From a bacterium (lineage in GTDB: Bacteria > SZUA-79 > Acidulodesulfobacterales > Acidulodesulfobacteraceae): a stretch of DNA of 64,000 nucleotides. This document shows positions 16,325 through 25,644 of the stretch, piece after piece. The notes beneath the pieces are model-generated. The model saw nothing but the letters and a program-made list of their open reading frames with translations. It did no database searches and was not told the origin of the DNA. Numbering within the stretch: position 1 is the first letter of the stretch; every line of letters begins with the position of its first letter. A program made the position numbers and the translations under genes. The stretch is taken from assembly GCA_021812245.1 (NCBI GenBank), contig JAKAOK010000006.1, forward strand, positions 1-64,000, read 5' to 3'.

Positions 16325-17152
16325 TTATTCAGAATATTTTTTACCTATTTCATATCCTAATTTTCCTGAAATAGCATTGCTTGCTTCAACTGTAAGCGGG
16401 ATAATAACGTTTTTAAGTTTTTCCGGAGTCGTTCTTATCACCGGAGCGGAAATGGATATGCCTCCTATGATATGGGTAGTGTAATCTCTTAAAGGGGCGC
16501 CTATGCATATTATGCCTTCGTCAAGCTCTTCATTATCTATCGCATACCCCTGTCGTTTTACCTTCTCTAATTCTTTGAACAGGTTTTCTTTATTCGTTAT
16601 GGTATTTTTAGTAAAAGGAGTAAGTTTTTCCGGCAAAAGTCTTTCTACGTTATCTTTTGGTTCGAAAGCGATTTGAGATTTCCCTATAGCCGTGGCATAA
16701 ACGGGAAGCATATTGCCGACTCTCGAAGCGACTTTTAAAACCTGATCGGCTTCTACTATATCGAGATAAATAACTTTTTTTTCCCTTATGACGCCTACAT
16801 AAGCCGACTCTTTTAATTTATCGACCAATTCCTTAAGAACCGGTTTGGCTATGCTCAAGAGCCTTAAATGATGAATGAAAGACTGCCCTAGTTCAAGGCT
16901 TTTTAGTCCAAGGCGGTAATTTTCGGTAAAAGGGTCCTGTTCTATATATCCCATATATTCCAACGTAGCAAGAAGCCTGAAGATTTTATTTTTATGCAGT
17001 TTGAGAATTTTGCTGAGCTCGCTTACTCCAAGCTCAGGCTTCTCGCCTTTAAAAGCCTCTAAGAGGTCAAGCGAATTTAAAACCGTTTTAATAAGGTAGT
17101 TTGTTTTATCTTTTTTTTTGCTAACCCCTTCCTTTTTATTTTTCGTCTGCAT
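16325..17152 (-). CDS. IclR family transcriptional regulator
   Basis: 275 residues. The N-terminal winged helix-turn-helix reads TVLNSLDLLEAF, then LGVSELSKILKLHKNKIFRL. The C-terminal IclR effector domain (about 100-265) has YVGVIREKKVIYLDIVEA, LPVYATAIGKSQIA and YAIDNEELDEGIICIGAPL. IclR proteins bind small carboxylic or aromatic acids and usually control catabolic genes. ATG 17152 has AAAGGTG six bases upstream and is preferred to an earlier in-frame start at 17230. It is divergent from the diguanylate cyclase across about 150 bases that must hold both promoters. No obvious target operon is adjacent, so the ligand is unknown. Confidence 0.92.
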   Translation of the reverse strand: MQTKNKKEGVSKKKDKTNYLIKTVLNSLDLLEAFKGEKPELGVSELSKILKLHKNKIFRLLATLEYMGYIEQDPFTENYRLGLKSLELGQSFIHHLRLLSIAKPVLKELVDKLKESAYVGVIREKKVIYLDIVEADQVLKVASRVGNMLPVYATAIGKSQIAFEPKDNVERLLPEKLTPFTKNTITNKENLFKELEKVKRQGYAIDNEELDEGIICIGAPLRDYTTHIIGGISISAPVIRTTPEKLKNVIIPLTVEASNAISGKLGYEIGKKYSE

Positions 17153-17306
17153 TTTTGCACCTTTAATTTTCAAATTATAATTCAATTTCAACTTTAAATT
17201 AATTTTACATAAATAAAAAGTAAAATGCAATTTTAAAGATAAAAATTTGGAGTATAATTAAATATAAAAACACTGTTTTAATTTCGAAATATCAAAATAT
17301 TATAAA

Positions 17307-18794
17307 ATGAATATAAAAACATTAAAATTCAAAATTTTATCGCTGTTTTTCATTTCTTATCTGATAATATTTTTAATCGTTCTCGGCTTTTTAATAATAA
17401 GAATTAAATATTTCAATTTCTTTTATTTTTCGCTGTTAAGATATTACGCCCCGCTCTTTACGATATTAATTTTTATCGTTATATCTTTGATATCCGTTTA
17501 TATAATTTTTAAAAGGATTTTTATCTATCCTCTTGAAGATTTATTATTCAATATAAAGAAAATAGACGTTAAACATCCGGATAAGATAGATTTAACCGAA
17601 AAATATCGAAAAACAGGAAATGAATTTTACGAATTTGCAGAGGCCATTACGGTTTTAAATAATACGATAGTCAAAAAACAAGAGGAAAATAATCTTATTA
17701 TTGCTAATCTTGAGAATTCAAATAAAAAGCTTAACATTCTAAATGAATTATCGTATAAATTATCTATGGTTTTTACGCTTGAATATGCCATAAAAACATT
17801 TGCGGAAGGGCTTTATTCTATAAAAAAAGATGGGGAGGGAAGAGTAGATTCGCTTCATATAAATATATTCGATACCGTTAATAAGAAAACAGTCACATCC
17901 TTGATTTATAGCAGAAAGGAGAATGAGCAGGAACAAGATGCGGCTTCGGAAAATTCCGGCAAGGTTATCGTAACGACCAATAATATTAATTATGAAGATT
18001 ATCTGTCAAACTGCACACTTTTAAAAAACGACTGTAAAAATAAAAACTGCGACGTAACGGTTGATAACTGTGAGTTTCGCGGTACGGCAGGCAGTTATAA
18101 ATGTTTTTGCCTGAAAATTAGCGACGAGGTTGTAGGAACCGTTTCGATAGATTCGGAAGATAAAGATTTTTTTGCGCAGGAAATAACAGATCTGATAAAG
18201 GAGACAATCAATATTGCCTCGCCGGTGTTCGCAAAACTTATATTGATAGAAACAAACAAGGAGCTTGCGATTACCGATTCCCTCACCGGAGTATACAATA
18301 GAAGATTTATGTATGAATTTGCGAAAAGGGAAATCGTTAGGGCATATAGGAATTCAGCCGATCTTTCCTTTGCTATATTAGACATAGATAAATTTAAAAA
18401 TATAAACGATAATTACGGCCATCATACCGGCGATGTTATGCTGACGGAATTCACCAATGATTTGAAGAATGTTTTAATGAGGAAGCAGGATATTATAACA
18501 AGATGCGGCGGGGATGAATTCGTCATGATTTTACCTGACACGGATAAAGAAAATGCTGTTAATCTAATGGAAAAATTGAGAATTTACATTAAAAATAAGG
18601 TATATAATTTTGAAGGCGGTATAAATTTAAATATTACGGTATCTGTAGGGGTTTCGAGTTTGCGGTCTATGCCGGACGATAAAAGCATAAAAAATATCGG
18701 CGACCCCGACGATATTTTAAATAATCTCTTGAAGATTGCGGACGATAATTTATACAAGGCCAAAAATACAGGAAGAGATAGAGTCGAAGGATAA
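17307..18794 (+). CDS. Membrane diguanylate cyclase with Cys-rich sensor domain
   Basis: 495 residues making cyclic di-GMP. Two membrane helices (about 8-30 and 46-68) are joined by a very short loop. A HAMP-like linker and coiled coil (about 70-150) and a GAF-like domain (about 150-310) follow. The GAF region holds six cysteines: C236, C243, C248, C255, C266, C268. The C-terminal GGDEF domain has ILDIDKFKNINDNYGH and the active-site motif GGDEF at 401-405. The inhibitory I-site RxxD is R392-D395. No EIV phosphodiesterase-like EAL domain is present. A TATAAT lies at about 17252. It is divergent from the IclR gene and followed by amrS. Confidence 0.93.
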   Translation: MNIKTLKFKILSLFFISYLIIFLIVLGFLIIRIKYFNFFYFSLLRYYAPLFTILIFIVISLISVYIIFKRIFIYPLEDLLFNIKKIDVKHPDKIDLTEKYRKTGNEFYEFAEAITVLNNTIVKKQEENNLIIANLENSNKKLNILNELSYKLSMVFTLEYAIKTFAEGLYSIKKDGEGRVDSLHINIFDTVNKKTVTSLIYSRKENEQEQDAASENSGKVIVTTNNINYEDYLSNCTLLKNDCKNKNCDVTVDNCEFRGTAGSYKCFCLKISDEVVGTVSIDSEDKDFFAQEITDLIKETINIASPVFAKLILIETNKELAITDSLTGVYNRRFMYEFAKREIVRAYRNSADLSFAILDIDKFKNINDNYGHHTGDVMLTEFTNDLKNVLMRKQDIITRCGGDEFVMILPDTDKENAVNLMEKLRIYIKNKVYNFEGGINLNITVSVGVSSLRSMPDDKSIKNIGDPDDILNNLLKIADDNLYKAKNTGRDRVEG

Positions 18795-18840
18795 GACCGG
18801 ATATAAGGCGATAACGGCTGCAGACAACAAAGGAGAATAA

Positions 18841-18849
18841 ATGAAATGA
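18841..18849 (+). other. Two-codon upstream frame overlapping the amrS start
   Basis: ATG-AAA-TGA at 18841-18849 is optimally spaced (five bases) from AGGAG at 18831-18835. Its stop overlaps the amrS ATG at 18846. It may couple initiation by termination and restart. This is a sequence observation only. Confidence 0.35.
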
Positions 18850-19886
18850 AAGCGACCAAGCTTTTCAATAAACAGAATGAATTTACGCAGTGCCTTATAT
18901 GCGCCCACAGGTGCAGGATTAAGGACGATAAATTAGGGGTATGCAAGACCATTGCTAATAAAGGCGGGGTTTTATACAGTATAAATTATGGAATTTTAGT
19001 CGCCCAAAGCGTTGACCCCATAGAAAAAAAGCCGCTTTTTCATTTTATGCCCGGAACTTTTTCATATTCCATCGCTTCGCCCGGGTGTAATTTTAGGTGT
19101 TTAGGGTGTCAAAATGCCGATATATCTCAGACCTACAGGGACGAAAATTACGAGGCATACCTTGAATATTTTAAGGGATTAAAGCAAACGCCGCCGAAAG
19201 ATGTTGTCGAGGGCGCTTTAAAGGCAAACTGCAGGTCTATTTCATATACTTACACCGACCCGGCAGTTTTCTTCGATTACAGCTTAGACGTTATGGAGCT
19301 TGCGCATAAGAAAGGTTTAAAAAATGTTTTCGTTACAAACGGCTATTATACGGAAGAATCGATAAATGCCGCTAAAGGACTTTTAGATGCGGCAAACGTC
19401 GATATAAAATTTTTTAACGATGCGAGCTATAGAAGAATATGCGGGGGAACGCTTGAGCCTGTGCTTGAAGCGGTAAAACTGTTTTATAAAAACGACGTTC
19501 ATTTAGAATTAACGACTCTTTTAATAGACGAATATAATAATAACGACGAAGAAATTAAAAAAATAGCGGATTTTATCGTCTCTGTGGATTCAAATCTGCC
19601 GTGGCATATTTCACGGTTTTTTCCATTATATAAGATGCGGGACGGACATATTACGGCGGAGAAAACTATAGTAAACGCCTACAACATCGGAAAGGAGGCG
19701 GGATTGAAATATATTTATGCCGGAAATATTCGGTTGGACGGCTATGAAGATACGCACTGTCCGTCATGCGGGAAGCTTTTGATAAAGAGGCAGGGGTATA
19801 ATATTCTGGAAAATAACGTGATTAAAGGAGTCGCGGGCGACGGCAAATGCAAGTTCTGCGGATATACGATTTACGGAGTTTTCTGA
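18846..19886 (+). CDS. amrS: AmmeMemoRadiSam system radical SAM enzyme
   Basis: A 346-residue radical SAM protein of the AmmeMemoRadiSam group, long annotated as pyruvate formate-lyase activating-like. The [4Fe-4S] motif CxxxCxxC is CNFRCLGC in SPGCNFRCLGCQNADISQ. An N-terminal cysteine set (CLICAHRCRI, GVCKT) and a C-terminal zinc-ribbon-like pair (CPSCGKLL and CKFCGYTI) are typical of AmrS. Its partner AmrB is encoded at 32.5 kb; the AMMECR1 protein AmrA is not in this window. The biochemical product of the system is unsettled. AGGAG is ten bases from the start, with a two-codon frame in between. Confidence 0.9.
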   Translation: MKATKLFNKQNEFTQCLICAHRCRIKDDKLGVCKTIANKGGVLYSINYGILVAQSVDPIEKKPLFHFMPGTFSYSIASPGCNFRCLGCQNADISQTYRDENYEAYLEYFKGLKQTPPKDVVEGALKANCRSISYTYTDPAVFFDYSLDVMELAHKKGLKNVFVTNGYYTEESINAAKGLLDAANVDIKFFNDASYRRICGGTLEPVLEAVKLFYKNDVHLELTTLLIDEYNNNDEEIKKIADFIVSVDSNLPWHISRFFPLYKMRDGHITAEKTIVNAYNIGKEAGLKYIYAGNIRLDGYEDTHCPSCGKLLIKRQGYNILENNVIKGVAGDGKCKFCGYTIYGVF

Positions 19887-19989
19887 TTTAAGCATTAAAT
19901 CTTGACAGTTAAAATGAGAGTTAAAATTTTCTTGAATTCAGGTGCCGCAATATTATATAATCATAAATCAAGTTATTCATTTCATTCAT

Positions 19990-20063
19990 TGGGGGATCGT
20001 CTAGCGGCAGGACCTGGGACTCTGACTCCCATTACGGAGGTTCGAATCCTTCTCCCCCAGCCA
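19990..20063 (+). tRNA. tRNA-Gln (anticodon CTG)
   Basis: The acceptor stem TGGGGGA pairs with TCCCCCA, followed by G and an encoded CCA. The D-arm contains CTAGCGGCAGGA. The anticodon stem TGGGA/TCCCA holds the loop CTCTGAC, with anticodon CTG reading CAG (Gln). The T-arm has the GGTTCGAATCC core. All four arms fold without mismatch. It stands alone between amrS and the convergent glyoxalase gene. The sequences 19887-19989 and 20064-20100 hold nothing else that I can recognise. Confidence 0.96.
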
Positions 20064-20100
20064 TTAAAAATAATATATATTTTAAGGATTTTTTACTATC

Positions 20101-20487
20101 TTATTTTTTTATATATTCTATTATTTCTATCATAATGCCGTTAGGGTCGTTAAGGAAAGCTATTTTCATGGTTTTGTCCATAGAATAGAAAGGCTCCCTT
20201 AAAAAAACTATACCGGCTTCTTTTATTTTTTTCGCATCTTCGTCTATATTATCCGTTTGAAATGCCAGATGGGCAAAAGAATTTTCGCATTCGGCAACAG
20301 GTTTTGGGTTATCGTCGGCTATAAGTTCTATTTCGAAGTTCGCATTCAAATCTTTCAGAAAGACCAGAGTCGTTTTATGCGCTTCGATATAACGTTTTTC
20401 CCTCACCAAAAACCCAAAAACATTAACGTAAAAATTTATAGATTTGTTTAAATCGCTTGTTCTGATAGCGGAATGTATTAATTGCAT
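20101..20487 (-). CDS. gloA: Glyoxalase I-type VOC family protein
   Basis: 128 residues with two paired beta-alpha-beta-beta-beta units of the vicinal oxygen chelate fold. Metal ligands expected for lactoylglutathione lyase are present: His5 in LIHSAIRTSDL, a Glu in NFEIELIAD, His in FAHLAFQTDNI, and Glu in PNGIMIEIIEY. FYVNVFGF and FLNDPNGIMIE are typical glyoxalase I motifs. The enzyme would convert hemithioacetals of methylglyoxal; the thiol cofactor in this organism is unknown. It is a single gene, convergent with the tRNA. Assignment to gloA rather than a generic VOC protein is likely but not certain. Confidence 0.82.
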   Translation of the reverse strand: MQLIHSAIRTSDLNKSINFYVNVFGFLVREKRYIEAHKTTLVFLKDLNANFEIELIADDNPKPVAECENSFAHLAFQTDNIDEDAKKIKEAGIVFLREPFYSMDKTMKIAFLNDPNGIMIEIIEYIKK

Positions 20488-20678
20488 TTTAAAATAATTT
20501 AAATAAATAAAGATTAATGATTAAACCTTATTTAAATTATATGCCATTAATCTTATAATTTCAATATGCCCGACATCTACCCAAAAATATAAAAAATAAT
20601 GATATAATTTAAAAACACGCCTATAATTGCAATTAACTGTGATGCAGCAAAATATAAAATATTATATATTAAGATGTT

Positions 20679-21290
20679 ATGAAAAGAAGCGGTTTTACCT
20701 TAGTCGAAATAATAATGGTAATAATTCTTCTGGGAGTTCTGGGGATTATCGGAACTATCGGACTGAATTCCGCCGTTTCGAGCGATAGAGGTATGTATGA
20801 AAGACAGCTTCAATCCGCAATAAGATATGCCCAAAATTATGCTATGAGCCACTTTGTTTATACCGCCGTCGTATTTTCGCCTTCAGGTTCAAGTCCTTCC
20901 TGTACTTTGGGAAACGGCGGCACTGCTTATTCCGGTTATGCGGTATGCGCATGTAACGGCGATTCTAATAGTTCCTCCTTGCAGCCGCTCGTTAATCCGT
21001 TAGCGCAAACCGCCGATAATTTTTACGTAACTATGAATTACGGCATAAGTTACAGCGTGCAGGGACAAGGGTTCACGGCAAACTATATCGCCTTTAATTC
21101 GCAGGGCGAGCCCGGAACGTTTCCAGGCAACGGCAATCCTTGTCCGTCCTCAGGCGGCGCAACTTTTAAATCATACGGCGGCAATAATGCCGATACTCCA
21201 ATATCTTTATCTTTCGGCGCTTCGCCCCCCCAGCTAACCTTTTATATCTATCCGGTAACAGGCCTCGTAAGTTATAGCGGTTCCTTATAG
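20679..21290 (+). CDS. GspH/FimT-type pseudopilin
   Basis: 203 residues. The short leader MKRSG precedes the prepilin peptidase site. Mature FTLVEIIMVIILLGVLGIIG has Glu5 and an N-terminal helix. The GspH/FimT-like segment follows (RQLQSAIRYAQNYAMSH), then a beta-rich domain with two Cys-containing loops. FimT/GspH proteins initiate pilus or type II secretion pseudopilus assembly. This gene is 12 kb away from the pilV-W-X-Y1 cluster, but its Gly/Ser/Asn-rich style is the same. It may serve the same pilus. It stands in its own transcription unit before a small secreted protein. Confidence 0.85.
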   Translation: MKRSGFTLVEIIMVIILLGVLGIIGTIGLNSAVSSDRGMYERQLQSAIRYAQNYAMSHFVYTAVVFSPSGSSPSCTLGNGGTAYSGYAVCACNGDSNSSSLQPLVNPLAQTADNFYVTMNYGISYSVQGQGFTANYIAFNSQGEPGTFPGNGNPCPSSGGATFKSYGGNNADTPISLSFGASPPQLTFYIYPVTGLVSYSGSL

Positions 21291-21309
21291 TTATTTTTGT
21301 TTAAAAATA

Positions 21310-21338
21310 TTCACAAATTAAATCTTTGGTGTTATAAT
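21310..21338 (+). promoter_or_regulatory. Promoter of the duplicated-Cys secreted protein
   Basis: TTCACA at 21310-21315 and TATAAT at 21333-21338 are exactly 17 bases apart. They are followed by AGGGGGGAT just before the ATG at 21376. Consensus-based inference. Confidence 0.55.
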
Positions 21339-21375
21339 AATTAAAATTAATTTAAAAATAGGGGGGATTCAATCT

Positions 21376-21786
21376 ATGAGAAGCTTTAAATCTTTAGCAG
21401 TTCAGGCTTTATTGTCAATTTTTGCCGTTGCGTTTATCGTACCTGTTTTTGCCGGTTCATCTTTTGCCAGATTTTATTGTCCGCTTGGATATTCCTATAA
21501 CCCTAAAATACAGCTCTGCGTCGGCAAAGGCGCTTTAAAAGGATATAATGCGCTACCCGCCACTAAAATAAACGTGTTTAAAGGAAAAAATCACATATAT
21601 ATCTGCCCGGCTAAATATGCATACTCTAAAAAAATTCAGTTATGCAAGGGGGAAGGCTCTTTGAAAGGCAGTACCGCCCAACCTACAGTTAAGACGGTGA
21701 TTGCTTTAAAAAAATCCGCGAAATCGTCGAAAAATAACGCTAACAATGTAAAAGCGGCTGAATCTAAAACATTAAAGAAAAGTTAA
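21376..21786 (+). CDS. Small secreted protein with two Cys-containing repeats
   Basis: 136 residues. A signal peptide (hydrophobic 7-27, likely cleavage after SSFA) leads to two copies of a 23-residue unit, residues 34-56 and 76-98. Shared features are CP, a Tyr-Ser/Asn-x-Lys turn, KIQLC, a Gly pair and LKG. Each unit has two cysteines 13 apart (C35/C48, C77/C90), so each may form one disulfide. The C-terminal 35 residues are Lys/Ser/Ala/Asn-rich and probably disordered. The mature protein is strongly basic, suiting binding to polyanions or the cell surface. No family is recognised. Good promoter and ribosome-binding site argue for real expression. Confidence 0.75.
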   Translation: MRSFKSLAVQALLSIFAVAFIVPVFAGSSFARFYCPLGYSYNPKIQLCVGKGALKGYNALPATKINVFKGKNHIYICPAKYAYSKKIQLCKGEGSLKGSTAQPTVKTVIALKKSAKSSKNNANNVKAAESKTLKKS

Positions 21787-21800
21787 TAATCAATTAAAAA

Positions 21801-22766
21801 ATGAATATAGCAGTAATATTAAGATCAAGGGAAATGTTTAGTATTCTAAAGCCTTTTCTCGACGGTCATAATGTTACGCATTATACAAGCAAAGAAGATT
21901 TCCGCCAGTCTTTTTTATCCGAAGATTTGGCTTTAATAGTAAATGCGGGAATTCCTATAGGCGAAGATATTTTATCTTGCGGAAACATTAAATTAGTTCA
22001 GCAGTTCGGCATCGGTTATGAAAACGTAGATATAGATTATGCCTCAAAGAAAAGCATTTTAGTATTCAACGCCCCTACGCTCGGAACTTACAATGCCGTT
22101 TCGGTTGCGGAATTGTCTTTGTTTTTTATTCTTGCGCTTGCAAGGGATTATAACGGATGCGTAAATTCTATCAGCCACGGGATAGCCAACCAGCCCATGG
22201 GACACAGCATTTCGGAAAAAAAATTCGCCATTGTCGGACTCGGCGGGATAGGATTAGAATTAATTAAGATGCTAAAACCCTTTAAACCCGAAATTTACGG
22301 CTTTAAACATAGCAAGGTTGAGGAGGGCTATGCAGAGAAGCTTGGAATTAAGTTTGCGGGAACGGTGGACGACGATTTTAAAAAAGTTTTACCGTTAGCG
22401 GATTATATTATACTTGCCGTTCCTTTGGAAAAAAATACCGAAGATTTAATCGACGACTCAACCGTCGGCTTAATGAAATCCGGCGCATACGTCATAAATG
22501 TAGGCAGAGCCGGTTTAATTAACAAAGATTCCCTCATAAAAGGATTAAAAAACGGCAAAATTAAGGGGGCGGGTCTCGACGTGTTTTGGGAAGAACCTGT
22601 TCATATAAGCGACGAAATATTTCATTTCAACGTTATAGCAACTCCGCACATAGGAGGCGCTACATATGAATCTATCGGCGACATTTCCCGTATATGCGCC
22701 AAAAATATAAACGACTGGATAGACAAAGGAGATTTGACGAACTGCGTAAATAAAGATTTAATCTAA
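21801..22766 (+). CDS. D-isomer-specific 2-hydroxyacid dehydrogenase
   Basis: 321 residues of the NAD(P)-dependent 2-hydroxyacid dehydrogenase family. The Rossmann motif is FAIVGLGGIGLELIK. The catalytic Arg is in VINVGRAGLINKDSL, Glu in LDVFWEEPV, and His in VIATPHIGGATYESI. The substrate-binding N-terminal part includes VQQFGIGYENVDID. Members include phosphoglycerate, glyoxylate/hydroxypyruvate and lactate dehydrogenases; without the extra ACT domain it is not a long-type SerA. It lies 14 bases after the small secreted protein and shortly before ileS. The exact substrate cannot be read from the sequence. Confidence 0.9.
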   Translation: MNIAVILRSREMFSILKPFLDGHNVTHYTSKEDFRQSFLSEDLALIVNAGIPIGEDILSCGNIKLVQQFGIGYENVDIDYASKKSILVFNAPTLGTYNAVSVAELSLFFILALARDYNGCVNSISHGIANQPMGHSISEKKFAIVGLGGIGLELIKMLKPFKPEIYGFKHSKVEEGYAEKLGIKFAGTVDDDFKKVLPLADYIILAVPLEKNTEDLIDDSTVGLMKSGAYVINVGRAGLINKDSLIKGLKNGKIKGAGLDVFWEEPVHISDEIFHFNVIATPHIGGATYESIGDISRICAKNINDWIDKGDLTNCVNKDLI

Positions 22767-22814
22767 AATATAAATAAATTAACAATAATTAAGCTATATA
22801 TAAACGGGACTATT

Positions 22815-25607
22815 ATGGAATATAAAGATACTTTGAACCTTCCGAAAACCGATTTTCCGATGAAGGCAAATTTAAAGGCCGCCGAGGAAAAATTTCTCAA
22901 AGAATGGGAAGAAAGCGGGCTTTATAAAAACATAATAGAAAAGGCAAAAAACAGGCCTAAAACTTTTATACTTCACGACGGTCCGCCTTATGCCAACGGG
23001 CATATCCATCTTGGAACGGCATTAAACAAAATATTGAAAGATATAATAGTTCGTTTTAAGCTTATGTCCGGATATTATGCGCCTTTTATTCCCGGATGGG
23101 ACTGCCACGGACTGCCCATCGAACATAACGTAGATAAAACTTTAAAGTCTAAAGATTCGATTTCAAAAAGCGAAAAAAGAAAACTTTGCCGAGAATATGC
23201 CGGCAAGTTTGTAGATATTCAGAAACAGGAATTTAAAAGGCTCGGAAGTATAGGCAGATACGATGCTCCTTATCTTACCATGAATTATGCCTATGAAGCC
23301 AATACGGTCAGGAAACTTGCCGATTTTATAAAAAACGGAGGGCTTTACCGGGCGAATAAACCGATATACTGGTGTTCATCGTGCAAAACTGCCCTTGCGG
23401 AAGCGGAAGTGGAATATGCCGAGAGGACGTCCCCTTCGATTTTCGTAAAATTTAGGATCAAATCAAGCCTTGAAGATATTATCGGCTATTCCGAAACAGG
23501 CGGCAAAGATATTTTTGCAGTGATATGGACAACGACGCCGTGGACCGTTCCGTCAAACCTTGCAATATCATTACACCCTGATTTTGAGTATTCTTTTGTA
23601 GATAACGGAAAAGAAATTTTTATCCTCGAGGAAAGCCTTGCAGAAGAATTGATGAAAAAATTCGGATACGGAGAGTTTAAAGTAATAGCCAAAACAAACG
23701 GGAAAAACCTTGAAAATAAAGTTGCGCGCCATCCTTTTATAGACAGGGATTCTCTGCTTATACTCGGCTCTCATGTTAAAAAAGATGCAGGAACCGGACT
23801 TGTGCATACCGCGCCGGGACATGGGGACGACGACTATGCCGTGGGACTGAAATATAATCTTCCGGCTTATGCTCCGATAAATAACGAAGGAAGATTTTTA
23901 AAGGATGTCGATACGTTTGCTGGAATGCATGTGTTTGAATCTAATCCGCACGTTATAGAAAAACTCAAAGAAGCGGGGGCATTAGTTCTGGAGGAAAAAA
24001 TAGAACATTCTTATCCTCATTGCTGGAGGTGTAAGCATCCCGTAATTTTAAGGTCAACAAAGCAATGGTTTATTTCTATGGAAATAAATAACCTGAGAGA
24101 TAAATCCCTTGATGAGCTGGAGAAGGTAAAGTGGGTTCCCAAATGGGGAATAGACAGGATTTCCGGCATGCTTGAAACGAGACCGGACTGGTGCGTTTCG
24201 AGACAGAGGTCGTGGGGCGTTCCTATAACGGCATTTTACTGTAAAAATTGCGGCGAAGCATATATAGATTATGACCTTGCGCTTAAAATTGCGGACGAAT
24301 TCGAAAAATACGGAGCCGATATCTGGTTCGATAAGCCCGCAGAATATTTTATAAATTTGGGCAAAAAAGAGGTAAAATGCGAAAAATGCGGCCATAAGGA
24401 GTTTGAAAAAGAGGAGGATATACTTGACGTTTGGTTTGACAGCGGGGTCAGCTATTACTGCGTTCTTAAAAACGACGAAGAGACTAAGTCCGTAGGTTTT
24501 CCGGCGGACTTATACCTTGAAGGGTCCGACCAGCACAGAGGATGGTTTCATTCGAGCCTTCTTATAGGCGTTGGAACCGGCGACGGAGCGCCTTATAAAA
24601 CAGTTTTAACCCACGGATTTGTCGTTGACAGCTCAGGCAAAAAAATGTCCAAGTCTTTAGGCAACGTCATAAGCCCCGATGAAATAATAAATAAATACGG
24701 CGCGGATATTTTGAGGTTATGGGCGGCGTCCGAAGACTACAAAAACGATATGAGGATATCGCAGGAAATAATACTCAGGCTTTCTGAAGGATATAGGAAG
24801 ATAAGAAATACCCTGCGTTTTATGCTTGGCAATTTATACGACTTTAATGAGGCTACGGATTCGGTAAAATATGAAAATTTATCCGAGTTAGACAAATACG
24901 CATTGCATCGAATTACCCTTCTTTCGCATGATATTTTAAGGCATTACGAAAATTACGATTTTCACCTTGTTTATCAGGGAATTTATAAATTTCTAATAGA
25001 ATTTTCATCCTTTTATCTGGATATAGTCAAAGACACGCTTTATGCGGATGGAAAAAATTCGGTAAAAAGGCGGGCGGTGCAGACCGTATTTAATTATGCC
25101 TTAAATGTATTTACAAAATTTCTTTCGCCTGTTATTCCGTTCAGCGCTTCCGAAACATGGGGATACTTTAAAAAGCCAGCAAAGCCGGAAAGCATTTTTT
25201 TTGAAAAGTTCGACGAGCCGGACGATGCCTATCAGAATTTTGAAATCGAAGAAAAATTCGATAAACTAATAGAGATTAGAAATATAGCTTTAGCTGCATT
25301 AGAAAAGGCGAGAGATAGAAAATTTATAGGAAGCTCGCTTGAAGCAAAAGTTATTTTAAAGGCAAATAAAGAAGATTACGATTCATTAAGCAAAATAAAT
25401 GCGGATGAATTAAAAGATTTATTTATCATATCAGGAGTAGTTTTGCGGAAGAAAGAACCGTCCGAAACCGGCATAACGGAAGCCGAAGTCGAAAAAGCCG
25501 ACGGGGAGAAATGCGCAAGATGCTGGAAATATGATACTACGGTCGGAAAACACGAAGACCACCCCGATATTTGCGAAAGATGCCGTAGCGTTGTTTCTCA
25601 GATTTAA
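22815..25607 (+). CDS. ileS: Isoleucyl-tRNA synthetase
   Basis: 930 residues, class I. The HIGH motif lies in DGPPYANGHIHLGTALNK, and KMSKS at residues 610-614 in SSGKKMSKSLGN. The CP1 editing domain contains WTTTPWTVPSN and the GHGDDDY loop. The C-terminal zinc finger CARCWKYD...CERC is complete, as in the bacterial (IleRS1-like) enzyme. It charges tRNA-Ile and edits Val-tRNA-Ile. The DWCVSRQRSWGVPI stretch is typical. The short gap to tpiA suggests a shared transcript with tpiA, the DsrE-like gene and hisS. Confidence 0.97.
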   Translation: MEYKDTLNLPKTDFPMKANLKAAEEKFLKEWEESGLYKNIIEKAKNRPKTFILHDGPPYANGHIHLGTALNKILKDIIVRFKLMSGYYAPFIPGWDCHGLPIEHNVDKTLKSKDSISKSEKRKLCREYAGKFVDIQKQEFKRLGSIGRYDAPYLTMNYAYEANTVRKLADFIKNGGLYRANKPIYWCSSCKTALAEAEVEYAERTSPSIFVKFRIKSSLEDIIGYSETGGKDIFAVIWTTTPWTVPSNLAISLHPDFEYSFVDNGKEIFILEESLAEELMKKFGYGEFKVIAKTNGKNLENKVARHPFIDRDSLLILGSHVKKDAGTGLVHTAPGHGDDDYAVGLKYNLPAYAPINNEGRFLKDVDTFAGMHVFESNPHVIEKLKEAGALVLEEKIEHSYPHCWRCKHPVILRSTKQWFISMEINNLRDKSLDELEKVKWVPKWGIDRISGMLETRPDWCVSRQRSWGVPITAFYCKNCGEAYIDYDLALKIADEFEKYGADIWFDKPAEYFINLGKKEVKCEKCGHKEFEKEEDILDVWFDSGVSYYCVLKNDEETKSVGFPADLYLEGSDQHRGWFHSSLLIGVGTGDGAPYKTVLTHGFVVDSSGKKMSKSLGNVISPDEIINKYGADILRLWAASEDYKNDMRISQEIILRLSEGYRKIRNTLRFMLGNLYDFNEATDSVKYENLSELDKYALHRITLLSHDILRHYENYDFHLVYQGIYKFLIEFSSFYLDIVKDTLYADGKNSVKRRAVQTVFNYALNVFTKFLSPVIPFSASETWGYFKKPAKPESIFFEKFDEPDDAYQNFEIEEKFDKLIEIRNIALAALEKARDRKFIGSSLEAKVILKANKEDYDSLSKINADELKDLFIISGVVLRKKEPSETGITEAEVEKADGEKCARCWKYDTTVGKHEDHPDICERCRSVVSQI

Positions 25608-25644
25608 ATCAAATAAAAATAACTCAAATCGACTATTTGTCAAT

